From Incurvaria masculella (taxonomy: Eukaryota > Arthropoda > Insecta > Lepidoptera > Incurvariidae), in contig OX335653.1 in assembly GCA_946894095.1 (NCBI GenBank), positions 8,437,001 through 8,501,000 of the forward strand: 64,000 nucleotides of DNA, written 5' to 3'. Shown piece after piece: positions 34,081 to 43,195 of the stretch. Below the pieces are notes generated by a model. The model did not search any database and was not told where the DNA came from. It was given only the letters and a program-made list of their open reading frames with translations. How positions within the stretch are numbered: position 1 is the first letter of the stretch; every line of letters begins with the position of its first letter. Position numbers and translations under genes: made by a program.

Positions 34081-34782
34081 CTCTACAACACCTACTTTTT
34101 GGCATAACAAGATTCTTCTTTCATAGGAATGTATTAATATATATCCATTTTGGGTATTTTGTATGCTCGTTGAAGTAATTTTAATTGACGGTAAAGTATT
34201 TATTCAAAAGTTAAATTGTGAGAAGGGGTCTGTAAGAGAATGTGTAAGGGTGAAGGTGTATATGTATGTGAGGGGGTGGGTGTATTTGTGTTTTATATTT
34301 ACAATGTAGTGAAAGAGAGTGCTAGGTTGGTGAAAACGGTGTAAATTTTAATGCATACGTGGTTAGAAAACTTCAGACCATCGAAGTAGTAGAGACTTTG
34401 AGGTACCAAATAATTATAAATTACATTAAATTAAGCCCTATGTTTTGTTCCTAAATCATTTTTAGAATTTAAGGTTCGTAGGTTAATAATTTTCAAACAA
34501 AAAATGTCACCGTCTACGTTAAAAAAATAAATTTTTATTGAAACAAATTCAATGAAACTGAAAATGTGACAATTATTTTGAAATGTATTGCTGTATTGAG
34601 TGGCTGGCGCAAGGGCGCGGAGGCTTACTTCTTACACCCACCCACCCGACACCTACTACACCCGACGTCGTGGATTCAATTATCGCACTTTTCCACTATA
34701 CCACTATTATCCATTACGACACAGACCATAGTTCAAATTTGTAGATTTTGTAGCACCTCTTCCCTACTAGGATTGAGCTCAC
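34081..34782. other. Non-coding stretch with GT-rich segment
   Basis: A GT-rich purine-biased run at 34210-34320 and nothing else that I can support. Confidence 0.45.
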
Positions 34783-34985
34783 ATTAATTGTACCATCGCA
34801 TTAGAGAATTAATGGTCGAAGCGGTAATGCAAAATTGTCCGTGTATTCTATCGAGTTCAATAAAGCTGTGGTCAGAGGGAAGGTCCTGGCATGATACTAA
34901 TTACTCCGGGAACGCGTTGTGTTGGACAAAAATCAGGACGGTATGTGCGGTATTAGCGATACATGTCCAGTTATAAAAAACACAT
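34783..34985 (+). mobile_element. SINE body, headless copy
   Basis: It follows the shared SINE body (ATGGTCGAAGCGG, AATTGTCCGTGT, AGGTCCTGGCATG, CATGTCCAGTTAT) with a short A-rich end. The pol III head is lost or unrecognisable. Confidence 0.75.
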
Positions 34986-35382
34986 TTTTTTATACACTGG
35001 AGTAAATAGTAAAAAAAAATTAGGAAATACACATACTAATCATCGTTTCGACAGTGCTCAATTACAAAAAAAAATTCAACAAAATTTTTGTTACAATTGA
35101 GCAAATTCAATAGAAACTAGGTACGCAAATAAATAAATTAATAAAATGGTAGGGGTCATTTCAGATGTTGAGGAGGATCAATGAGGTCAAATTTTCAGTT
35201 TCAGCCAACGCGCTCTACCAAACAGAGCCTCACCCCGAGGCAACGAACAAAACACAATCGTAGGTATTACGTTAGTCACAGCAAATGATATATTACCTAG
35301 AGCGAGTACGTGCGAACCGTTTCGGTTCCCGCTACCCGCCACTAGACTCCGCTTCCAAGCTCTGCATTACATGTGCAGGATC
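34986..35382. other. Non-coding stretch
   Basis: A-rich and mixed DNA. GCGCGCTCTACCA-like wording near 35210 resembles part of a tRNA in reverse but no cloverleaf forms. Confidence 0.4.
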
Positions 35383-35422
35383 TGTGTGCCAGTAGCGACG
35401 AAACTGTCGATACTGGCACACA
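35383..35422. repeat. Compact 12+4 bp hairpin
   Basis: TGTGTGCCAGTA (35383-35394) and TACTGGCACACA (35411-35422) are perfect complements. Inside, CGAC pairs with GTCG around GAAACT after a single G/A mismatch. Role unknown. Confidence 0.8.
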
Positions 35423-36485
35423 AATTAATTTTATAATATTATATTGAGCAATTGTATTTTCAAATAACGGCGAGAATGCATTGTGCTTATTCAATGGAGC
35501 TCTGCAGTGTTGAAAGATATATAGGAGTATCTTACCACCTAGGTGTAGTATTTTGCAAAGGTTTCCTAAGTGTTCCTTAAAATTAACTTACCGTGATTAT
35601 GTTATATCGGCCTTTTCGTATTTACTTTCAGATTTCGCTAAAATTGGATTCTAAAATACTTATATACTATAACTGTATATAATATATGGAGCAAAATAAT
35701 TTTACAGACTCTTTTGACTTACTCAGAAATAAAGAGATAATAAAGCCAAGCTCTTGAATAAGATTTCATGCATAATATAAACGTCTATACACATATATTG
35801 TTTAAGGCATTACCTATATTGCGGATACCTATTGACTGCAAAGCTTGAATAGCCATATATAAATCGTATTGGACATCAGACGCTATAGCCGTCCTTAATT
35901 GACTTAAGCAACATATTAATATTCCCTTGCTTCACGTTCAATTCTACTTACATATAACATTTGTTGAAAAAAAAGACGTATTTACTTAGCACAAAAACAA
36001 ATTCAAACTATTAAGATTTTAGCAAACAAGGCGACAGGATTCACAATAATAAGCAAGTATTTTATAAGTAACGTCGAATATAATTTAAACTAATAGGTGC
36101 TACTAGCAACATCAAAATACGGTAAGTGTGAAACTGGCATTGGATGGAGCTACGCTAGATTGTACTTTCACAATTTTTCTCCGTTTGCGATGGCGACGCG
36201 ACTACGCGGCTTCCAAGCATATTTCTTCTTCCGTCGCGGCAAACAGGGCCGGCGTTAGATCTTATTTTTCTGTTTTTGTTATTTCTTGCAACCATGGAAT
36301 TGATTCAACGATTTCATATAAAAATAACGATGAAACAACTACAAATGTGAAATCTCAGTATAATGCAATATATTAGGACAATTTGACATGCTCTATAATA
36401 GTGAACCATACTTAATTTCTGCACAGAATTATATAGTTTTTGTAGATATTAGCTTCATAGGTTGCAAGCACTGATATTATTTACA
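35423..36485. other. AT-rich non-coding stretch
   Basis: No gene. A GC-containing patch at 36170-36260 with GCGATGGCGACGCGACTACG may be a small regulatory island. Confidence 0.45.
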
Positions 36486-36523
36486 ATAAATCCCCTACGA
36501 ATATATATTCGTAGGGGATTTAT
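36486..36523. repeat. 38-bp perfect palindrome
   Basis: Nineteen bases (ATAAATCCCCTACGAATAT) are followed directly by their exact reverse complement, with no spacer. It lies three bases left of a full-length SINE. Confidence 0.97.
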
Positions 36524-36525
36524 AT

Positions 36526-36911
36526 CAGCCTCAGTGGCCCAGTGGCGCGACACTTCGGCGATCGCTCTCCGAAGTTAAGCAACGCTGGGTCCGGTCTGGT
36601 CTTGGATGGGTGACCATTCGACCGTTGAGAGAGGCTGGCCGTGGTTCGGATTTCACGTTAAGCTGTAGGTCCCCTTCCTCACTTACTAGGTGGTAGGGTT
36701 TATCCCGCCCGGGTTGGTACCATCGCATTGGATGAACGATGGTCGAAGCGGCAATGAAAATTGTCCGTGTTTTCCATCCAGTTCAATGTAGCCGTGCAAT
36801 ATAAGGAAGGTCCTGGCATGGCACCTAGTTCCCATGTGGTGTGTTGGGCTAATACCATGACAGAACTTGTGGTATTAGCCATCCATGTCCAGTCACATAA
36901 AAAAAAAAAAA
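36526..36911 (+). mobile_element. 5S-headed SINE, full-length copy A
   Basis: The head has an A-box-like TGGCCCAGTGG (36535-36545), then 45 nt (36571-36615) that begin GAAGTTAAGCAACG and end CTTGGATGGGTGACC. These are both conserved blocks of the 5S rRNA internal promoter at exact 5S spacing. A B-box-like GGTTCGGATT follows at 36643. The body (GTTTTCCATCCAGTTCAATG, GGTCCTGGCATGGCACC) runs to a poly-A of 13. Chance frames inside are not genes. A SINE3-like or chimeric tRNA/5S element. Confidence 0.9.
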
Positions 36912-37145
36912 TATGCATGTTGAATTATGAAGGGAAATCATGTTTAAAAATGTAATGCGGAAGAACTCCAGTTCTAATGTATTCGAAATAAGAACGAAAT
37001 TAAATCAATAATAATAATATTTCGAGTATGCTCCTGGACACAGGGGCTCCGCGAAAGATCCAAACCAATATATCACGAGGAATTTACGAGGCAAGATACG
37101 ACAGGAAAATTGCAAGAATGGTGGCGCAATCTATCTTAGTTGGGG
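36912..37145. other. Short non-coding stretch
   Basis: Nothing recognised. A 98-codon frame starting at 37028 runs into the GC-rich island and is probably compositional. Confidence 0.4.
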
Positions 37146-37320
37146 AGTATGTGTCAGACCCCGAGGCGGCGGAGGGTGGAGGGACGGAAGGGCGGAGGCT
37201 GCCGGCGGGGGTGGGTCCGCCCCCGGTCCTCCGAGAGGGAAACTTCGAGAGGTTATTAGTCCGAGCATCTGTTGTTGTCGGGCCGGGAGGGGAGCGAACC
37301 GGGCCGGCTGTGATGGAACT
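37146..37320. promoter_or_regulatory. GC-rich island
   Basis: G-rich (GAGGCGGCGGAGGGTGGAGG, GCCGGCGGGGGTGGGTCCGC) with open frames on both strands. No protein family recognised. Candidate regulatory island. Confidence 0.3.
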
Positions 37321-37991
37321 GTGACTACCACTTCACGAGCTAACTAATCTTACGGCTCCTGTATGAGAAATGGGGAGGTATTCGAAATTGGAGGAAGGTT
37401 CGATTGGTTGAGACTGAATCAATGAGAGATACCTAGTCGATATTTTTTCCAAAGATTTATTTGTTTGCAAAGATTAATTAGCAGCTTTATTTTTAAATAT
37501 TTAACGGGCATACACCTTTTTAAAATCAACGTTTTCTTCAATGTTACGAAAAGATAAGAACACAGAATTAAGATCCGAAAATTACTGTTAATTTTAAATT
37601 AATAATTGGATTTTAGTTTTTTTGAAGCCGGTTTTTTTACTTTTATCAAACAATGTTTTCATGGCTCTGCACGTTTGATTCAATATTATTCAGGATGAAA
37701 ATAATTATTTATCTTTTTAGTTTTTTTTTTGTGTTTAATTCAAGATAGCTTTTAAAATTATTAGTAGGTAAGTTCATTTAAGTTATTTTACTCATCAAAC
37801 AAATTAATGTTAAAATAGTTTGCAAACTACTAACATATTAATTCTTACCATATGAAGAAAGTTAAGTCTGTGAAGAAAACTTAAGTGCGATAATGCTGAC
37901 TCCCACTCTGGCAACCCATAATCGACGGAGCATATGGATATGGTAGTTGTATATAATGTTTTCTAAAAATAAGTTTCACTAAAGAAAAAAA
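37321..37991. other. AT-rich non-coding stretch
   Basis: No supportable feature. Confidence 0.5.
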
Positions 37992-38275
37992 ATACAGGCC
38001 AAATGCGTGTCGAACTCGGACTCAAAGGGTTTACAAGATTTAACACAAAGAAATAACGTTTTTTGTATAGAATCCTACATTTGTCATAGTTTTTTATATT
38101 TTGTAATATAAACTACAAAATAAACGCAGCAACTCTGTGAAAATTTCAGCTTTCTACCTATTACGGTTCATGAGATACAGCCCTGTGACAAACGGACGGA
38201 AGGACGGACGGGCGATCAGCGGAGGCTTAGTAATAGGGTTCCGTTTGGTACCCTTTTGGTAAGGAACCCTAAAAA
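37992..38275 (-). mobile_element. GGTTCCGTACCC repeat, copy (-)
   Basis: Reverse orientation: it begins near GGCCAAATGCGTGTCGAACT and ends with GGTAAGGAACCCTAAAAA. It is more diverged than the copies at 17.0 and 20.15 kb. Confidence 0.8.
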
Positions 38276-39228
38276 TGGACAGCTAACAAAACGCACAGTA
38301 CCTAGACGACACCTGCTTTAAAAATAATGTATTTGATGTTTGTATGATTAATATATTTTGCATGGTCAAGATCTTTTCGCGATTCCATGGCGAGTTCAAT
38401 GTACCACTTGGCTATAATCGCTGGATTTCTAGAAATACGTTACGCGAAGTCACAAGAGGTTCCAAAACTCGCTTCCTTTTCTAGAGAAGAACATTATTCA
38501 TACTTGTCTTTTTATGCTTATCTTTTGGTGATTTATGCCCTCGGCGGTGTCTGCCAACGCACAAGAAATGAGGTAGACAAAAGTAATTTATTTGCTAGAC
38601 TTGTTTTTCATCTCCTTTTATTCATTTTTGGATCTGTGGAATTAAAACCTACCTTTTTTTTCTAGTGCGCACAATGTCAATGCAGTCAATGCACACAAAA
38701 TTAGGTAGTCATACTTTTACGCTTTATGAAGGTTTTCATAAGTTAAATATTGTAAATATTTTAGTGATCATTTGAGCATTAAGTTTAATGTCAGAAACAA
38801 AAATTATAGGCGATTACACTACGTAATTAAAGTAATATATTAAATCAGAAACACGTTGTTTCAATCAGAAACTTTTGAACTAAATCCCAGCACTTATGTA
38901 TAAAAATTAAATCTTGTTAAATGTAAAACTATATCTCGCGCGTGGCCTCCAGGCACGATATCAATTGAAATTTCTTGCTCATCATGTGTACGTAGAGACA
39001 AATTATCAATCATTTTTCATTAACCAAGAGATACAACTTTAGAGAAATAGTAAGCATGCTCATCAAATAAAAAAGACAACAACTACAAGTAGCGTTACGA
39101 GTAATCCGTAGCACCACTGCTTCTACCTCTTCTCTACCGTCACCTCGTCCGAGCGTCATCCCTAGCATATATGTATGTATTATGCTACGCATGTACCTCC
39201 TCTCCTCCTGCTTCCTATGGGTCGCCTT
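38276..39228. other. Non-coding stretch
   Basis: A 92-codon ATG frame at 38387-38665 could encode two hydrophobic segments but resembles nothing known and has a weak start context, so it is not called. Otherwise AT-rich. Confidence 0.4.
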
Positions 39229-39282
39229 CATAAAGTCCAAAAAGCATAAGGTCCAAAACCCAGAACGTCCAAATGTATGTAT

Positions 39283-39916
39283 TTTTAACCGACTTCAAAA
39301 AAGGAGGAGGTTATCAATTCGTCTGTATGTTTTTTTTTTGTTTTTTTTTTATGTTTGTTACCTCATAACTTTTGCCTGGGTGAACCGATTTTGATGATTA
39401 TTTTTTTAAATGATAGCTAGTGCTTTCCAAGTGGTCCCATTTTAATTTGGTTAAGTTCTGACATTGATATCCATGAGAAAATCATAAAAGTCTTAAATTT
39501 GTATTAAGATGTGCGCGACAAATGGACGAATAACTCAATATAACGCCAACCGATTTCGGTGATTCTTTTTTTATTGGAAAGGACGTGTACAAATTAGTAA
39601 GTGTACTTCAGATTCACTAAAAATAAACAAATAAAAAAAAAATTAACAAAAAAAATAACCGACTTCAAAGAAAAAGCACTAAAAAGTAAAAAATAATTTT
39701 CATTTTTGTAGTTACGATTTCTGTTATTTTTTGAGTCGGTGTCAGCCAAGGTTAGGTTAGGTTACGTTAGGTTAGGTTAGGTTAGGTTCTCTGGATTGGT
39801 GCAGCGCGTGCCCGGCTGACGCCGACTCAAAAAATAACAGAAATCGTAACTACAAAAATGAAAAAAAATTTTTACTTTTTAGTGCTTTTTCTTTGAAGTC
39901 GGTTATTTTTTTTGTT
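39283..39916 (-). mobile_element. AACCGACTTC foldback element, copy 2
   Basis: A reverse-oriented, nearly intact copy. The tail is at 39283-39650. The foldback arms 39651-39748 and 39814-39912 are about 98 bp each and closely complementary, ending in GAGTCGGTGTCAGCC / GGCTGACGCCGACTC. They surround a loop with a TTAGG tract and CAGCGCGTGCCC. The 70-codon frame at its left edge is not a gene. Confidence 0.9.
39749..39789 (+). repeat. Interstitial telomere-type tract (AGGTT)8
   Basis: About eight AGGTT (= TTAGG) units with one substitution, in the loop of foldback copy 2. Confidence 0.93.
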
Positions 39917-39956
39917 ATTTTTTTATTTTCGTGTGTATTGTAACATGCATATAATC

Positions 39957-39982
39957 TAACCTAACCTAACCTAACCTAACCA
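39957..39982 (+). repeat. Interstitial telomere-type tract (CTAAC)5
   Basis: About five CTAAC units just outside foldback copy 2, inside the split host element. Confidence 0.92.
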
Positions 39983-40056
39983 AATTGAAAATACTCGTAT
40001 TCATAAGTGCTTTGGACGGTATGGGTTTTGGATGTTGTGCTTTTTGGACTTTATGA

Positions 40057-40627
40057 TGCGTCCCCCTTCCTATCCGTCATCTTTCCTTTCACCACCAGTG
40101 TATTTAATAGAGGGGAGACGTTGTCGTCCACTAACGGTTTCCACCATGTACCTGTTTCGTTCAAGCGATCTTAATGTTTTGTAACAATTGAACATTTTAG
40201 ACTCGCCAGAAAAAAAGATTCCCTTAAAATGTGATATTTTACAATTTACTTCGGATAGTCTGTTTTGCAAGTTACTGAAACTAAAATTTTCACCTTTTAC
40301 AGATCACATTTGTACATATATGACTAGAAATTAAGAATTTATCTTTGCTATAGGTACTAGCGCAATTATAAATTCTTAGTTTCACACGTTGTACCTCAGT
40401 ACTTAATTTATTCATTGAACTTAAAAATATCATGTTGGAATTGTATATTTAAATAATTTTCATTTTCATTTCAGGTTGGTCACTTCCTCATCAGTACTTT
40501 CTCTAATGGAAGCAATCTGCAAAAAATATCACCACTGTAAGTGAGCATATTATTAACTATGTTAACCAAACGTTTAAACTGTAATGTTGATATTTGGCAA
40601 AATATTGTAATCTTTTTTGTTTCATAA
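40057..40627. other. AT-rich non-coding stretch
   Basis: No supportable feature; a 66-codon minus-strand frame is unremarkable. Confidence 0.5.
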
Positions 40628-40950
40628 TGCCGAGTAAGGGCGTTATAAGAACCAATAGCGTTCAGTTTGATAAGGGAGTAAGTAAAAAAAACATTTAATC
40701 ATATTTAAAAATAACCACACTGATTTTCGGTAAACTAAACAAGTATATATGTATATTGATGGTCTAATTATAATTTAATGATAAAACTGTAAGTATCAGG
40801 TGCTTTGTATTCTCAAATTAGGAAAACACTCATAAACTATCAAAAAAACCTTCTCGTAGAACGTGGAATATGAGCGTCAGATATTTATCGTTATAGGTTT
40901 AAAATATAGCTAGGCCATCTTATCTTTCACCTTTTTGAAATGCTAAAATA

Positions 40951-41560
40951 AAAAAAAATAACCGACTTCAAAGAAAAAGCGCTAAAAAGTAAAAAATAAT
41001 TTCCATTTTTGTAGTTACGATTTCTGTTATTTTTTGAGTCGGCGTCAGCCGGGCACGCGCTGCGCCAATCAAGAGAACCTAACTTAACCTAACCTAACCT
41101 AACCTCACCTTGGCTGACACCGACTCAAAAAATAACAGAAATCGTAACTACAAAAATGGAAATTATTTTTTACTGTTTAGTGCTTTTTCTTTGAAGTCAG
41201 TTATTTTTTTGTTAATTTTTTTTTTGTTTATTTTTAGTGAATCTGAAGTATACTTACTAATTTGTACACGTCCTTTCCAATAAAAAAAGAATCACCGAAA
41301 TCGGTTGGCGTTATATTGAGTTATTCGTCCATTTGTCGCGCACATCTTAATACAAATTTAAGACTTTTATGATTTTCTCATGAATATCATTGTCAGAACT
41401 TAACCAAATTAAAATGGGACCATTTGGGAAGCACTAGCTATCATTTAAAAAAAATATTATCAAAATCGGTTCACCCAGGCAAAAGTTATGAGGTAACAAA
41501 CATAAAAAAAAACATACAGACGAATTGATAACCTCCTCCCTTTTTGAAGTCGGTTAAAAA
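40951..41560 (+). mobile_element. AACCGACTTC foldback element, copy 3
   Basis: Intact plus-oriented copy. The left arm is 40952-41050 and the loop has GGGCACGCGCTGCGCC and a CCTAA tract (41076-41110). The right arm is 41112-41215. The tail ends TTTTTGAAGTCGGTTAAAAA at 41560. In inverted orientation to copy 2, about 1 kb away. Confidence 0.92.
41076..41110 (+). repeat. Interstitial telomere-type tract (AACCT)n
   Basis: Seven AACCT-like units, two with substitutions, in the loop of foldback copy 3. Confidence 0.92.
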
Positions 41561-41640
41561 GAAGAAAATACGGTTTCACTTACGTCCTTATGGAAATGAA
41601 TGTTACCATGCCTTCAAATGAAATTCTGAATATACATAAT

Positions 41641-42065
41641 ATAGTTAATATATGTATATGTGGTTTGAGTAGAGGAGGGCGCAAAGGGAGGAAGAGCAAG
41701 AAATGACGCCACACAAACAAGTAATGCATCCACCGAAATGTGCAAAAGTGCATGCATTATAAAGATTGCACATCGCAGCAGCGCTAAGCCAAGTCTCGCG
41801 AGAGGCATGTAGGAATGAACTGTTGCCAAAAATCACACAATAAATAATTCGAGTGCAACTGCATGCATTATGGCCGTATCTTATCTTTCGCGAATTTAAA
41901 GCCAAGAATAGACCATTAAATATGCATTAAAATTACCTGCCGCGAATGAAAAATAAGCTCCTGGATTTATCGGTGCGGTATTGTTCGGCGCCGCGCCGCG
42001 GTCCATTCTGCGTTATTGCCGAAGACTGGTTGGCTTCTGGAATAGATCATTAGGCGCTATCGAGT
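41641..42065. promoter_or_regulatory. Candidate enhancer with repeated TGCATGCATTAT
   Basis: The 12-mer TGCATGCATTAT occurs exactly at 41749-41760 and 41860-41871. Related TAATGCATCC (41722) and ATATGCATTAAAA (41919) lie nearby. AATAAATAATTC, GTATCTTATCTTTCGCG and GGATTTATCGG follow, then a CpG-rich segment with GGCGCCGCGCCGCGG. Dense homeodomain/POU-like words with mixed composition suggest a developmental enhancer. Function is inferred. Confidence 0.4.
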
Positions 42066-42377
42066 TCAGTTGGAGATACATATAAATCTGTTGTCAAACA
42101 AGCGTAATTGAGTTCACATCGTTGCACATTAATTGACTATAGAATTGTTTATTGAGTTCAAATGTGATCGTGATGTATCTATTTCATTGTGACAATTTGT
42201 TTAAACGTACATATGTTGATACATACTTTTGTTTATACTGGGATTAGTTGAGGATTTTTTAATGAAATATCCGTAGAAAATATTAAGGGGTAACAATATT
42301 GTCTCATTAAATTCGTCATAAATATTTTGCCATTGCTGTGTCATAAAATTAGGAATCTTTTGTAAAATAAAGTTATA

Positions 42378-42512
42378 GATGGGCGATCGCTTTCAACCGT
42401 TGAGGCTGGTCGCGGTTCTGATTCCACGTAAACTTTAGGTTCCCTTACTTATTTCCTAGGTGGTGGGTTCAATCCCACCCGAATCGATATGGTTGGACTA
42501 ATATTACGATGA
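42378..42512 (+). mobile_element. SINE head-body junction fragment
   Basis: It follows the 5S-headed SINE from GATGGGCGATCG through CAACCGTTGAGGCTGG and GGTTCTGATTCCACG to GGTGGGTTCAATCCCACCCG. It covers only the middle of the element. Confidence 0.7.
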
Positions 42513-42949
42513 AAAATTTTGACGCTTCTGTTTACAAGGGAATGCATGAATTCGTATCATTTCTCTAGGATTATCGTGAGGTTATCAATCAATATTTCAA
42601 TAAATTTTCTGTATGGTTTAATATTTTACTATAATATTGAAGTATTACTGGCGTCTACTTTTACTTTCACTAATCGTCAAATTACTACAGGTACGATACT
42701 ATATTCCAATCATTATTTCATTACAATTAATGAAGCCCAGGATTCGTCATTGGCAGACCTTATCCAACATTTTGCTTGTGTTGTGACAATAGGTGATACT
42801 GGATATGTAAATACATTTATATAAGCGGTAACTATACATTATCGCCACCACACATGCCAAAGCGGATATGACGTCCCACAAAACTGTGATGACTGAATAA
42901 ATATCGAAGCATTTACCGCGAACAAAGAGTCGCTTACCCCATTACATAT
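42513..42949. other. Non-coding stretch
   Basis: An unremarkable 101-codon plus-strand frame (42519-42824) is AT-rich and has no recognisable domain. Not called. Confidence 0.45.
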
Positions 42950-43195
42950 TGCTCCCGTGCACCGCTAGTAATTGCTCATACGAGCGGGTCAGGTGCGCCT
43001 TCGCCGATGCCAAGAGTTCCTGATTGTTATTCAAGCGAGCCCTGACAGCCGCCTGACACCACTCGCATATGGCGAATACTGAGCGTGGGGAATTCTGCGA
43101 TCGCTGCGTACGCGCATTTCAATGGCGGTGGTCAACATCTTGCCTCTGCGCTTCTGTGTGTCGTCTTGGAGGACTAGAACCGACAGAATTTACGC
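42950..43195. promoter_or_regulatory. GC-rich island with TGACA words
   Basis: CpG-containing DNA. CCTGACAGCCGCCTGACACC near 43040 gives two Hth/Meis-type TGACA words. A 62-codon ATG frame with six Cys (43069-43257) has no family match. Candidate enhancer. Confidence 0.25.

Larger units (their letters stand above)
39229..40056. mobile_element. AAAGTCCAAAAAG TIR element, split by an insertion
   Basis: The left TIR (39229-39273, CATAAAGTCCAAAAAGCATA, then TCCAAAACCCA and CGTCCAAA) matches the reverse complement of the right TIR (40009-40056). Nearly all the interior is the foldback element listed next. A solo end occurs at 17485. Confidence 0.65.
40628..41640 (+). mobile_element. GGGCGTAAGT TIR element, copy 1 (split)
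   Basis: The segments 40628-40950 and 41561-41640 together match 45181-45525. They share GTTCAGTTTGATAAGG/GGAGTAAGTAAAAA at the left, ATCTTTCACCTTTTTGAAAT in the middle, and GGTTTCACTTACG at the right. The ends are imperfect inverted repeats. Foldback copy 3 sits between the two segments. Confidence 0.65.

Noticed and set aside
36571..36615. Possible genuine 5S rRNA gene
   Set aside because: Only the internal promoter part matches. The outer helices of 5S are absent and a SINE body with poly-A follows.
36700..36955. Frames of 64-72 codons at 36.7 kb, and their counterparts at 51.4-51.9 kb
   Set aside because: They are translations of the SINE body in both orientations.
38387..38665. 92-codon ATG frame with two hydrophobic stretches
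   Set aside because: Weak start context, no family resemblance, AT-driven Phe/Leu content. Could be revisited with expression data.
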